NCBI GenBank assembly: GCA_035279525.1 | Contig: DATEHQ010000009.1 | Location: forward strand, 1 to 24,005 | Reading direction: 5' to 3' | Length of the DNA: 24,005 nt | Source of the DNA: DATEHQ01 sp035279525 | GTDB lineage: Bacteria > Chloroflexota > Dormibacteria > Dormibacterales > Dormibacteraceae | Shown: positions 14,368 through 22,583 of the stretch, in pieces | Position numbering within the stretch: the stretch's first letter is position 1 | Layout of the letters: every line of letters begins with the position of its first letter | Position numbers and translations under genes: made by a program | Notes under the pieces: generated by a model | The model's database searches: none | Told to the model about the DNA's origin: nothing | Seen by the model: only the letters and a program-made list of their open reading frames with translations

Positions 14368-16340
14368 CCGGCGCGATCTCGCCGCGATGCAGCGTCATCA
14401 TTCCCACCTTCAACCGGTGCGAGTCCCTGATGAAGGTGCTCGAAGCGCTGCGCTCGCAGTCTTGCCCCGACTCGTTCGAGGTCATCGTCGTCTCCGACGG
14501 AAGCACCGATGAGACTGTTTCGCGTCTGCGCGCCACCCCGTTTCCTTTCCTGCTTCGCGTCCTCGAACAGCCCAACGCGGGACCGGCCGCGGCCCGTAAC
14601 CTCGGAGTCGACAACGCGCGCGCGGCCCTGATCGTCTTTCTCGACGACGACGTCGTGCCCGGAGAGGACTTCATCGCCGAGCACGTCCGGGCCCACGAAG
14701 GCCGCAACGACCTGGTGGTCATCGGGCCGATGCTTCCCGCTGCGGACCCGACATCGCCATGGGTCTACTGGGAGACCGAGATCCTCGAGAAGCAGTACAG
14801 GTGCGTCGAAACAGGGGAGTGGAACGTGACGCCGCGCCAGTTCTATACGGGGAACGCATCAGTTCGACGGGAGCACGTGCTCGCGGCCGGGGGATTCGAT
14901 CCGAGCTTCCGCCGTTCGGAGGACGTGGAGCTCGCCTACCGGATGCAGCGACTCGGGCTTGCGTTCGCGTTTCACCGCGCGGCCGCGGGCACCCACATCG
15001 CCGAGCGTTCGTACGCGAGCTGGCTCAAGGTCGCCAACCAGTACGGACGCAACGACGTCGCCATCGGGCATCGCAAGAACCGGCGCGACCTTCTCGAATC
15101 CGTCGCGGCCGAGTTCCATCAGCGCCACGCTCTGACGCGCCTCACCGTGCGTGCGGGCTTGCGGTTCGGTTGGATACGCAGCCTCACCGCGTCCGCAATG
15201 TCACGGGCGATCGTCAACGGGGCCTTCCGTCTGCGCCTGCGCAGGCTCGCTCGCCTCGCGTGTAGCGCAACGTTCAACCTCCACTACTGGTACGGCGTGG
15301 CCGACGAGCTGGGAAGCCGCGCCGCCGCCCGGTCGATCATCAGCTCCAGCCAGTGGGCCGCGCCGGCCATAGTCGGCCATGCGCTTGCGACTCGCGGTGC
15401 GCCTCGCGCATTCGAGTCCGCGCCCGAGCTGAGTGTCGTCATCTGCACGCGCGACCGGCCTCGGTCGCTGAAGACGGCCGTGGCGAGCGTGATGAAGGCG
15501 CTGCCGGCCGGCTCGGAGCTCATCGTCGTCGATCAGGGCGAAGACGACGCGGTCCGGGCGATCGTCGCAGAGTTCGACGAGGCCGCGGTCCGATACTTGA
15601 GGTGCCTGCGCAGAGGTCTCTCGGCCGCGCGCAACGAAGGTGCCTCACGCGCCCGAAACCGCGTGATCGTCTTCACGGACGACGACTGCGAGGTTGCGCC
15701 CGACTGGGGAGCGCAGTGGCAGGCGGCATTCACGCGCGACGTCTCGCCGGGCGTCGCATTCGGCGAGGTTGCGCGCGCCGAGCACGACCCGGCCCAGGGA
15801 TTCGTCCCCGGCTTCGACCTCGTTCCCGGCATGTATGGCCGCGAGCTCTTCAAGCAGGGGATCGGCTCGGTCGGCATGGGCGCCAACATGGCGTTGCGCC
15901 GCGAGGTGTGGCAGGCGATCGGAGGATTCGACGAGTCGCTTGGGAGCGGCCGTCGCCTCGCAGCGGCGGAAGACACGGACTTCGCCTACCGCGCCGTGCG
16001 GGCCGGCTACCGGGTTCTGCACGCGGAGGGACCCAAGGTCGTTCACCACGGCTTCCGTTCCAACAGCGAGGCATCGCGACTTGTCTCGGGATACATGGGG
16101 GGCATCGCGGCGATGTACATGAAGCACGCGCGCTGCGGCGATCCGTACGCGGCTCGCCTCTTCCTGCAGGAGGGCGCGAACCTCAGTCGCAACGTCGTCG
16201 TGCACCTCGTCAAAGGCAAGCGGCCGCTCGGTGCGAGAAGCCTCGCGGCTTTCCTGAGTGTCGGCTTCTCGTCGCTCCGCCTTCCGGTCGACACGAGGCT
16301 TCGGGTGTTCGCCTCGCTTCGCGTAAGCGCCGCGCAGTGA
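14364..16340 (+). CDS. Two-domain glycosyltransferase, tandem GT2
   Basis: This 658-aa protein contains two GT2 catalytic domains. Domain 1 (about 8-280) has SVIIPTFNR, VVSDGSTDET, PAAARNLGV, FLDDDVVPG (D94-D96) and the catalytic-base motif S-E186-D187. Domain 2 (about 355-600) has SVVICTRDRP, AARNEGASRA, TDDDCEV (D439-D441) and AAE536-D537. Both sets look intact, so it may add two sugars in succession or form a fixed pair. The region between them (about 285-350) is Arg-rich with LRLRRLARLACSATFNLHYWYG, possibly a membrane-associated segment. The GTG start overlaps the flippase stop (GTGA), and its stop overlaps the next gene in the same way. Donors and linkages unknown. Confidence 0.9.
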   Translation: MTGAISPRCSVIIPTFNRCESLMKVLEALRSQSCPDSFEVIVVSDGSTDETVSRLRATPFPFLLRVLEQPNAGPAAARNLGVDNARAALIVFLDDDVVPGEDFIAEHVRAHEGRNDLVVIGPMLPAADPTSPWVYWETEILEKQYRCVETGEWNVTPRQFYTGNASVRREHVLAAGGFDPSFRRSEDVELAYRMQRLGLAFAFHRAAAGTHIAERSYASWLKVANQYGRNDVAIGHRKNRRDLLESVAAEFHQRHALTRLTVRAGLRFGWIRSLTASAMSRAIVNGAFRLRLRRLARLACSATFNLHYWYGVADELGSRAAARSIISSSQWAAPAIVGHALATRGAPRAFESAPELSVVICTRDRPRSLKTAVASVMKALPAGSELIVVDQGEDDAVRAIVAEFDEAAVRYLRCLRRGLSAARNEGASRARNRVIVFTDDDCEVAPDWGAQWQAAFTRDVSPGVAFGEVARAEHDPAQGFVPGFDLVPGMYGRELFKQGIGSVGMGANMALRREVWQAIGGFDESLGSGRRLAAAEDTDFAYRAVRAGYRVLHAEGPKVVHHGFRSNSEASRLVSGYMGGIAAMYMKHARCGDPYAARLFLQEGANLSRNVVVHLVKGKRPLGARSLAAFLSVGFSSLRLPVDTRLRVFASLRVSAAQ

Positions 16341-17512
16341 CCCGAACATATCGGCTCGGGCTGGTCGCCCAGAGCGTGCTGGGCTGGACTTCGATGAACG
16401 AGACCCTGAGCTCGGTTCTCGAGAGCGATTCGGAGCTCGATGTCTCGTGGATCCCGATCACGTACGGCGACGAGGGTGGGTGGGTCGAGCTAGTGCCCGG
16501 TCTCTCGGCCCGGCATCGGGGTGGGCTGCGCGCGGCCGCCGCTGTGGCAAGGCACCTGAGGCGGAATCGTTATGACGCCCTGCTGTTCAACGCGACCTGG
16601 CTGGCGGTAATGGCCGCACCGTGGACGGGGCGAGCGGTGACCGCGATCATGGCCGACCTCACGCCGCGCCAGTACGACCGCGAGGCCGGGCACTTTGCCG
16701 GTCAGGTGGCGGACGGATTCGGACCGCTGGCGCGCTCCAAGCACGCCCTCAATCGGCGGGTGCTGCGATCGACCTCGCTTCACTTTCCGGCGTCGGAGTG
16801 GATGGCTCGCTCGCTGATGGACGACTACGGCGTCGACCCGCTGAACGTGCACGTGCTCCCGTTCGGCGTGGACCTTGCGCTTTGGCACCGGGAACCCGTC
16901 GACAAGAGTCCGCTCCCGCAGGTCCTGTTCGTCGGAGGCGACTTCCAACGCAAGGGTGGCGACCTGTTGCTCGACTGGTTTCGCAAGCGCGGTCGGGGAC
17001 GCTGCGAGCTCACGCTGGTCACTGCCGATGCGGCGGTCCGCAACCTGCGCGAGCCTGGCGTGGCCGTCTACTCGGACCTGACGCCTCGTTCAGATCAGCT
17101 GCGCCGGCTCTTCTGGCGCTCCGACGTCGTGTGTCTACCGTCCCGAAGCGAGCCGTATGGGATCGCGGCGGTGGAAGGACTCGCGGCCGGCCTTCCAGTA
17201 GTCACGAGCGACACGGGTGGACTTGCCGAGATCGTCGAGCACGGGACCTGTGGATTCTGCGTCCCGGCTGGAGACGAGGATTCGCTGGGCGGTGCGCTGG
17301 AGCGACTCATCGAGTCGCGCGAGCTGCGCCTCGCCATGGGCATCGAGGCGCGACGGCGCGCTGAGGCGCGTTTCGACGCTCACGCCAACTTCAGCTGGAT
17401 GATCTCGCTTGTCAAGCAGCGCGTCGACAGGCTACGTGGTGCTGAAAGTCCCCGAGCAGAAGCCGTTCACCGGCTGTCCGTTGACAACGATCGTGCAGGG
17501 CGTGTGCTGTAG
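16337..17512 (+). CDS. GT4 family glycosyltransferase
   Basis: A 391-aa GT-B enzyme. The N-terminal half is divergent (LVAQSVLGWTSMNETL). The donor half has HVLPFGVDLALW, QVLFVGGDFQRKGGDLLL, and an intact EX7E motif in SRSEPYGIAAVEGLAAGLPVV, then TGGLAEIVEHGTCGFCVP. The GTG start overlaps the previous stop as GTGA. It is the last gene of the plus-strand operon from 12464. Its final 81 bases overlap the opposing secreted-protein gene. The last 25 residues, encoded in the overlap, are Arg-rich and not part of the GT fold, so they may be a late extension. Role: transfer of one sugar during repeat-unit assembly. Confidence 0.9.
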   Translation: MTRTYRLGLVAQSVLGWTSMNETLSSVLESDSELDVSWIPITYGDEGGWVELVPGLSARHRGGLRAAAAVARHLRRNRYDALLFNATWLAVMAAPWTGRAVTAIMADLTPRQYDREAGHFAGQVADGFGPLARSKHALNRRVLRSTSLHFPASEWMARSLMDDYGVDPLNVHVLPFGVDLALWHREPVDKSPLPQVLFVGGDFQRKGGDLLLDWFRKRGRGRCELTLVTADAAVRNLREPGVAVYSDLTPRSDQLRRLFWRSDVVCLPSRSEPYGIAAVEGLAAGLPVVTSDTGGLAEIVEHGTCGFCVPAGDEDSLGGALERLIESRELRLAMGIEARRRAEARFDAHANFSWMISLVKQRVDRLRGAESPRAEAVHRLSVDNDRAGRVL

Positions 17513-18844
17513 CTGCGTCGGAGTCGGGTTGGGCTTGACCGTCGGTGTCGGAGTCGGAGACGGAGACGGAGTCGGAATGGTCGCCGGGACGGAGCCCGCG
17601 ACCTGGCTCCAGACCGTCACGTCGCGCGCCGTCCATGGCTGGCCGTAGCAATCGGGCGACCCGCGCAGCAACACACCTGACAACCCGGACGGCATCGGCA
17701 TCCAGTAGTTCTCGAACTGGCAGTCGTTGTACGCAACCGATTCGGCCGCGCGTTGCGCGCCTTGCCATGTCGCTCCTCCGTCGTAGCTCACCTCGGTCGC
17801 TCCACGAGCGACGAAGCGCAGGAAACCCGACGCGGGCGACGGAGCTTCAAACCTGACCTGGTTGCCATTCGATCCACCGACAAAGTCTGGTGAGCCGTGG
17901 TCGATCGTGAACGGAACCGCGGAGCTGATCGCGAAGTTGCTCCAGTGCCAGGTATCCGGGGTGCACGGGATGTTGAACTGCCGCGTGTATGCGGTTTCAC
18001 AGTCGCCGGCCTTGGTCGGGTTGTAAGAGGCCGCCTCGAGCTGGATCACTCCCTGGCTCCAGCTCAGCGGAACGGGGAGGTCGCCGTCGGTCCACGTGAA
18101 GTTGTTCGTTGTTCCGCCGACGCCGATCGCGCCGTACTTGACGTGAGTGCGACTCAGCTGCACCTGGAAGTGCGTGCGGTTGACCGCCGACTGAATGCTC
18201 GGCGTGATGATGTCCGAGTAGGCCTGCCACGCGGTCGGCGTGACCTGGCTCTGGTTGAAGTTGTTGAACTCGTACACGCCCGGTGAGGTCGGCTCGTTGA
18301 TGGCGATGTGGATCGCATCCTTCGGCGGCCCCGAGAGGTCGGGCGGCACGTTGTCAGAAGGCAGCGCGAGGTTCTCACCGAAAGGCGTGATCCACATCTC
18401 GATCCACGTCCCCTGCGACATCTGCAGCGTGCTGACGTTGAAGTCGATGGTGGCGCCCGCGCTGAAGTCGACCAGCCGCGGCGGGGTGAGCATGATCGAG
18501 CCGAATCCATCGTCCGCGATCGCCGTCATCAGGTGGTCGCGGCAGATGAAGACCGAATCCTTGGCCGTCGTGACGGGGTGGGTGGATGGAGGTGCGGCGC
18601 AGGTGGCGCCGTGCTCGGCCTGCATGGGCTGCACATTCTCGTCAGGCAGCTGTTCTCGTGTGTGCACGAGCAAGTCCCACCCGCCTTGATGCACGTTGTC
18701 CCAGGGCTGGGGTGACGCTGGGTTTCCCATCCCCGTCATGAACTGGTATGGGGCGGCGACGGCCTGAGCCGGAAATGCACCGTCGACGGAGAATGCGATC
18801 AGGGCCACGCCCCCAATCGCAAGGAAGCGTGCGAGTTTCCTCAT
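17432..18844 (-). CDS. Secreted protein with Pro-Ser/Thr linker, possible carbohydrate-binding role
   Basis: The 470-aa product starts with a clear signal peptide (MRKLARFL, hydrophobic core, likely cut near AQAVA-AP, about residues 27-32). The ATG at 18844 follows AGAGGAG with proper spacing, so an earlier in-frame ATG ten codons upstream is unlikely. The large middle part is rich in Trp, Asn and beta-strand patterns (FSAGATIDFNVSTLQMSQGTWIEMWITPFG, EAPSPASGFLRFVARGA). This recalls jelly-roll or lectin-like folds, but I cannot name a family. A PTPSPSPTPTPT linker near residues 425-440 leads to a short tail with two Cys. It may bind or process the exported polysaccharide (inference). Transcribed apart from the 662-aa gene by a 126-bp gap. 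Confidence 0.75.
   Translation of the reverse strand: MRKLARFLAIGGVALIAFSVDGAFPAQAVAAPYQFMTGMGNPASPQPWDNVHQGGWDLLVHTREQLPDENVQPMQAEHGATCAAPPSTHPVTTAKDSVFICRDHLMTAIADDGFGSIMLTPPRLVDFSAGATIDFNVSTLQMSQGTWIEMWITPFGENLALPSDNVPPDLSGPPKDAIHIAINEPTSPGVYEFNNFNQSQVTPTAWQAYSDIITPSIQSAVNRTHFQVQLSRTHVKYGAIGVGGTTNNFTWTDGDLPVPLSWSQGVIQLEAASYNPTKAGDCETAYTRQFNIPCTPDTWHWSNFAISSAVPFTIDHGSPDFVGGSNGNQVRFEAPSPASGFLRFVARGATEVSYDGGATWQGAQRAAESVAYNDCQFENYWMPMPSGLSGVLLRGSPDCYGQPWTARDVTVWSQVAGSVPATIPTPSPSPTPTPTVKPNPTPTQLQHTPCTIVVNGQPVNGFCSGTFSTT
17541..17576. repeat. Hexanucleotide repeat encoding the Pro-Ser/Thr linker
   Basis: Six consecutive 6-base units of the form G(T/A)CGG(A/T) lie within the secreted-protein gene. 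On its coding strand they read as alternating Pro and Thr/Ser codons. Because the unit is 6 bases, slippage would change linker length without shifting frame. Confidence 0.7.
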
Positions 18845-18892
18845 TAGGCGCTCCTCTCGATTCGGTTCACGCATTCGACACGACGTCAGTCG

Positions 18893-18906
18893 CCTGCGTA
18901 CGCAGG
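18893..18906. promoter_or_regulatory. 14-bp perfect palindrome upstream of the secreted-protein gene
   Basis: CCTGCGTACGCAGG is a perfect palindrome in the 126-bp gap between the 662-aa gene and the secreted-protein gene. On the minus strand it directly follows TTGGAC (18911-18906), a -35-like hexamer, so it would lie in the promoter spacer. No good -10 is seen at 17 bases. An operator for a dimeric regulator is the simplest reading. Confidence 0.35.
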
Positions 18907-18970
18907 TCCAACGTCGGATCGGAAGCGTTATTGCTCGATCTGACGCCGAGCAGGGTAATGCATGCGGGAC

Positions 18971-20959
18971 TTACATCGTGTTGGCGCTGGGAATTTGCTG
19001 TGAGAGCTCCAGCACGCGCGCGTATCGCGCGACGGTTTCGGGCGTCACGTTGACGAGCCTGCCGTTGACGCCGCCGGTGGCCATTAGGTCGCACATCTCG
19101 CGCAGCTCGCGGCCGCGCTGCCAGACCGGGCCGGTGAATGCCCAGAGGCACGCGTCCAGGGTGCCGATCAGCCATCCAGGTTTGCGCCTCGCGAGCAATG
19201 CGCGCTCCGCGCGCTTGAGGTCGTCGATGCCGTCGACCGTGACAAATGGTGTCCACCCGCCCCAGCGTCCAACCGTGTGATTGATCACGGTCAATCCATC
19301 GATTCCACTCACCGTAGTCGGCGGCCGTCCACCATCGGACTTCGTAAGCGCATACGTGAAACCAGCGTCGCGCACCGCCTCCAGCACCGAGCGCGTCGGA
19401 GCGCCGGGCCGGTATCGGTCGAAGGGACGCGCGGCCTCGAAGAGGTGTCGCGCCGGGCTGGTGCGCACAGCGGCGCGGATGCGGCCGCGCATCGAGCTCG
19501 TCGCCGATACGGCCCCCTTTGACTCGCCGAGCCGTGCGCGCTCGTAGCGGATTCGGACGAAAGGCGCGGCGCTCCTTGCGGCGACCCGTGACGTGCGCTT
19601 CGGCACGAGCTCGCAATCGAGCACCGGCCACCAGCCTCGTGGTACGTCATCGCCGAGCACGCGTCGCAGCTGCCGCATCGCGTTGTCGAGCTGCTTCGCG
19701 AATCTCTCCCGCGGCGCTATCGATTCGAGCACAGCTCCGACTCCGGCGCTGGCGATCAGTGGCTCGACTAGCGGGAACAGCCCACCGTCTTCGCGAGGCA
19801 CGTTGAGCATGCTGAGTGGGGAGCCCGACAGGTTTGCGAATGATTCGGTGGTCAGAATGAGTCCGCATCGCAGGCCGCTGAGCGCGATCACGTCGGACAG
19901 CGCGTAGAGGTTCTCGAGCTCGCGTGCCATGCCCGTCCAGAAGAGCAGCGATGACAGCACCCTGCCCTCGCGCGCCCACGCCTCGAGCTGCGCGTCCGGC
20001 GGCGAGTCATCCCTCTCGGGTCGCCGTGGCCATGTCACCGCAGCCTCGCGGATCACGGGGTACGCGGGACGGCCGGGATCGATCAGCTGGAAGGCCACGC
20101 CCAGCTTGGACAGGTGGAGGAAGTCGCGGTCGTCCTGTTGTCGGCCGAAAACCACGTCCTGCTGCTCGAGCGCCGGCGAGAGGCGGTCGATGACGTCCGC
20201 CTGAGGGATTCCGAACACCGGAGTCCACCCGTTGCGCGCGGCCGTTGGAATCCAGCGCGCGGCGAGCTCGGGGTCGCCGAGGAGGAACCCACGCCGTGTC
20301 GCTGCGTGCCGCTCGGACATCCACGCCGTCTGCACGGAGACAGTGCGGTCGGGCGGGACCTCGATCACCTCATGAGCGACGGAGGGTGAGCACCAGAGGG
20401 CGACGACGGTGCGCCCCTCGGCCAGCGAGCCCAGCGCCTCGGGATCGCCGTCGGCGATCGCCAGCGCGCGACGTTCGAGGATCTCGGGCATCGCGTATGG
20501 CGACAGCGAAACCTCCTGCGGCCGGCCGCCGTCGCCGACGACGATCAGCTCGCGCGGCATCGGCGCGTCGCCGCCGGCGAAGACCTCGCGATAGAAATCC
20601 GTCACATTGGCCGACGCGGCGCGAATCGCGACGCCCGTGTCCCGCAGGTACTGATCGAAGGGACCCTGACCGAGCGTCGCGACCTGACACGAGAAGCGCA
20701 GCAGAACCGTGGCAAGCTGCTCGAGGTGATGTCCGCCTACGACAGTGCCGCCACGCAGGTCGGCCAGCGGGACAAATGCGGGATGGTTGCCGCCGAAGTG
20801 CGCGCCGCTCGCCTGGCCGGCGAGATAGCACTCGAAGAGCACACCCTCGTCGCGCGCTAGCCACGCAAGCGTGGAGCAAACGGCGTCGCGATGGGGATGG
20901 TCGGCCGGGGCGAGCAACAGCAGCAGGCGCGGCCGCTGAGGATGGTCCTGGTTCAGCAA
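18971..20959 (-). CDS. Uncharacterised 662-aa protein of the polysaccharide locus
   Basis: I do not recognise this protein as a whole. It has no signal peptide and no clear membrane span. The N-terminal part (about 8-130) starts with a hydrophobic strand RLLLLLAPADHPHRD and looks like a Rossmann-like alpha/beta domain. The middle (about 180-430) is mixed alpha/beta with Trp-rich segments. The C-terminal part (about 520-662; SVLEAVRDAGFTYALT, NHTVGRWGGWTPF, GWLIGTLDACLW, NVTPETVARYARVL) loosely recalls the late strands of NodB-type polysaccharide deacetylases, but the metal-binding motifs are not evident. The TTG start overlaps the upstream GT4 stop by 7 bases. Probably cytoplasmic and co-translated with that GT4. 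Confidence 0.7.
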   Translation of the reverse strand: MLNQDHPQRPRLLLLLAPADHPHRDAVCSTLAWLARDEGVLFECYLAGQASGAHFGGNHPAFVPLADLRGGTVVGGHHLEQLATVLLRFSCQVATLGQGPFDQYLRDTGVAIRAASANVTDFYREVFAGGDAPMPRELIVVGDGGRPQEVSLSPYAMPEILERRALAIADGDPEALGSLAEGRTVVALWCSPSVAHEVIEVPPDRTVSVQTAWMSERHAATRRGFLLGDPELAARWIPTAARNGWTPVFGIPQADVIDRLSPALEQQDVVFGRQQDDRDFLHLSKLGVAFQLIDPGRPAYPVIREAAVTWPRRPERDDSPPDAQLEAWAREGRVLSSLLFWTGMARELENLYALSDVIALSGLRCGLILTTESFANLSGSPLSMLNVPREDGGLFPLVEPLIASAGVGAVLESIAPRERFAKQLDNAMRQLRRVLGDDVPRGWWPVLDCELVPKRTSRVAARSAAPFVRIRYERARLGESKGAVSATSSMRGRIRAAVRTSPARHLFEAARPFDRYRPGAPTRSVLEAVRDAGFTYALTKSDGGRPPTTVSGIDGLTVINHTVGRWGGWTPFVTVDGIDDLKRAERALLARRKPGWLIGTLDACLWAFTGPVWQRGRELREMCDLMATGGVNGRLVNVTPETVARYARVLELSQQIPSANTM

Positions 20960-22008
20960 ACGCCCGTGGCGACCGCTCCTTCAGTCACTGCGTAGAGTCT
21001 GGCCGCGTAATCGTACAAAGCGTGCCTTTGCTCGACCGCCGCACGTGCGTTGCGGCCAAGCCGCTGCCGCTCGGAAGCGTCGGAGAGCAGGCGAAGGATC
21101 GCTTCGCGCATCGCCACCGGATCGCCCGGAGGCACGAGGACGCCGGTCTCCCCATCCTTCACGACTTCGCGCACCGAGCGGTTCGACGTGGCCACGACCG
21201 CTTTGCCCATCGCCATCGCCTCGAGCAGCGCGGTGACGCCCGCCTGGAAGTCGGTCGCCGTCAGGGGAAGGACGAACAGCGAGCAGGCCGCGTATCTCTC
21301 GCGAAGAGTCAGGAAGTCGACGACGCCCGTCGCGAAGCCGGCCGGCCATTGCTCGGGCATGCGGCACGTGGCGCTTGCCGAGTGCAGGCTGCTGCCCGCC
21401 ACGAATACCCGCTCGACCGCGCCGGCGCAAGCCTCGGCGAGCGTCCTGTAGTCGCGATGCTCCCGGCCGGCAGACATCACGTATCCACCGTCCGGAACGT
21501 CGAGCGGCGCCCAGAAGGTGAGGTCGATGCCGTACGGCACCAGGTGCGTGTGCTCGGGCGACACGTGGAGGCGATGCTCGACGTGATCCATCTGTTCGGT
21601 GCAGTGGACGATGACGTGCGAATCGTGGAGGGCTGCGCGCGCCGCGCCGAGCAGCACGCGCTTCTTCGAGGTCGTGAGGTGATGGCCGATCATCGCGTGG
21701 CGGACGCGGGCGCCGCGGGCTTTGAACGCGAGCGCCAGCGGCACGCCGAGGTGTTCGCCGTCGGAGAGCACGGCGTCATGGCCGTCGACGCGCTCGATCG
21801 CCTTCCAGGCCTGCTGAAGCGCGAGCCGCGGCGAGCGATGGGTCGCGCGCGGGCCCAGCGACGACCAGTCGAGCAGCTCGACTCCGTAATCGCGCTCGAG
21901 CCGGAGGTACTCGGGCTCGGGCCGAAGGCCGCGGTGCACGTTGTCACGCAGCTGCGAATCCGCCCTCGCCGAAACGAGCATCAACGCGCCGCCGGCATGC
22001 GACCCCAT
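20953..22008 (-). CDS. GT4-like glycosyltransferase
   Basis: The 351-aa product has a GT-B fold. The donor half contains HLVPYGIDLTFWAPL, GGYVMSAGREHRDYRTL, and LTATDFQAGVTALLEAMAMGKAVVATSNRSVREVVKDGETGVL in two parts. The second Glu of the EX7E motif is present, but the first is replaced by Gln in TDFQAG. The segment ERVDGHDAVLSDGEHLG in the N-terminal half suits an acceptor domain. I chose ATG 22008, five bases after the acetyltransferase stop; the upstream open frame is Arg-rich shadow sequence. ATG at 21981 is an alternative. It is part of a tight minus-strand operon. Specificity unknown. Confidence 0.85.
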   Translation of the reverse strand: MGSHAGGALMLVSARADSQLRDNVHRGLRPEPEYLRLERDYGVELLDWSSLGPRATHRSPRLALQQAWKAIERVDGHDAVLSDGEHLGVPLALAFKARGARVRHAMIGHHLTTSKKRVLLGAARAALHDSHVIVHCTEQMDHVEHRLHVSPEHTHLVPYGIDLTFWAPLDVPDGGYVMSAGREHRDYRTLAEACAGAVERVFVAGSSLHSASATCRMPEQWPAGFATGVVDFLTLRERYAACSLFVLPLTATDFQAGVTALLEAMAMGKAVVATSNRSVREVVKDGETGVLVPPGDPVAMREAILRLLSDASERQRLGRNARAAVEQRHALYDYAARLYAVTEGAVATGVC

Positions 22009-22013
22009 CGCGA

Positions 22014-22583
22014 CTAGCGTCGGACCGCGGCGAAGACGGCGGCGCGCCCGCGCGGTCGGACGACGCGTGCAGGGACCCCTACCGCGGTCGCGTGCGCGGG
22101 TACGTCGTCGAGCACGACCGCGTTCGCCCCAACCTGGCATCCCTCGCCCAGCGTCAGCTTTCCGAGGACGCGCGCGCCGGCGCCGACGAGCACCGCGTCC
22201 CCGATGACCGGAAAATCCCAGGTGTCCCGCATCCCCACCGTCACGGAGTGGATGAAGGTGCAGTTGGCGCCGATGCGCGACGCCATGATCACCGTCCCAC
22301 CCGGGTGAGGGATGTAGAGGCCCGGCCCTATCGGGATGCTGGAACCGATCTCAATTCCGAAGAGATTCAGGTTGAGCCGCTCGAGCAGCACAGGAAAGCC
22401 GCGTACACCATGCCGGCTGCACCAGTTGGAGATGCGGTAGATCAAGGTGGCGCCGATCGCAGCGTGGCGCCAGAGAAGCTTGATGACCTGGAACCACCCC
22501 AACGTCATCGGCAACGGCGAGCCGTCGACCGGCGCGAAACCGCGGTCCTCCCAGCGCTTCAGATCCTCGGAGAAGTTGCTCAC
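22014..22583 (-). CDS. CysE-like hexapeptide acyltransferase
   Basis: A 189-aa left-handed beta-helix acetyltransferase. Residues 75-180 show hexapeptide repeats (IEIGSSIPIGPGLYI, IMASRIGANCTFI, VIGDAVLVGAGARVLGKLTLGEGCQVGANAVV) and the usual end AVGVPARVV. The motif IPHPGG with H93 matches the catalytic His of serine O-acetyltransferases. The long N-terminal helical domain of housekeeping CysE is shortened, and the family form seen in polysaccharide loci is common. In this setting it most likely O-acetylates a sugar of the repeat unit using acetyl-CoA. The GTG start overlaps the upstream GT4 stop as GTGA. Confidence 0.9.
   Translation of the reverse strand: MSNFSEDLKRWEDRGFAPVDGSPLPMTLGWFQVIKLLWRHAAIGATLIYRISNWCSRHGVRGFPVLLERLNLNLFGIEIGSSIPIGPGLYIPHPGGTVIMASRIGANCTFIHSVTVGMRDTWDFPVIGDAVLVGAGARVLGKLTLGEGCQVGANAVVLDDVPAHATAVGVPARVVRPRGRAAVFAAVRR

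Noticed and set aside
18845..18874. Earlier in-frame ATG for the secreted protein
   Set aside because: AGAGGAG with correct spacing precedes the ATG at 18844, which gives a normal signal peptide. The ten extra residues would include the ribosome-binding site.
20245..22017. Plus-strand open frame of 590 codons
   Set aside because: It is antisense to the 662-aa gene and the GT4. The product is Arg-rich low-quality sequence, while the minus strand has GT4 motifs and coupled starts.
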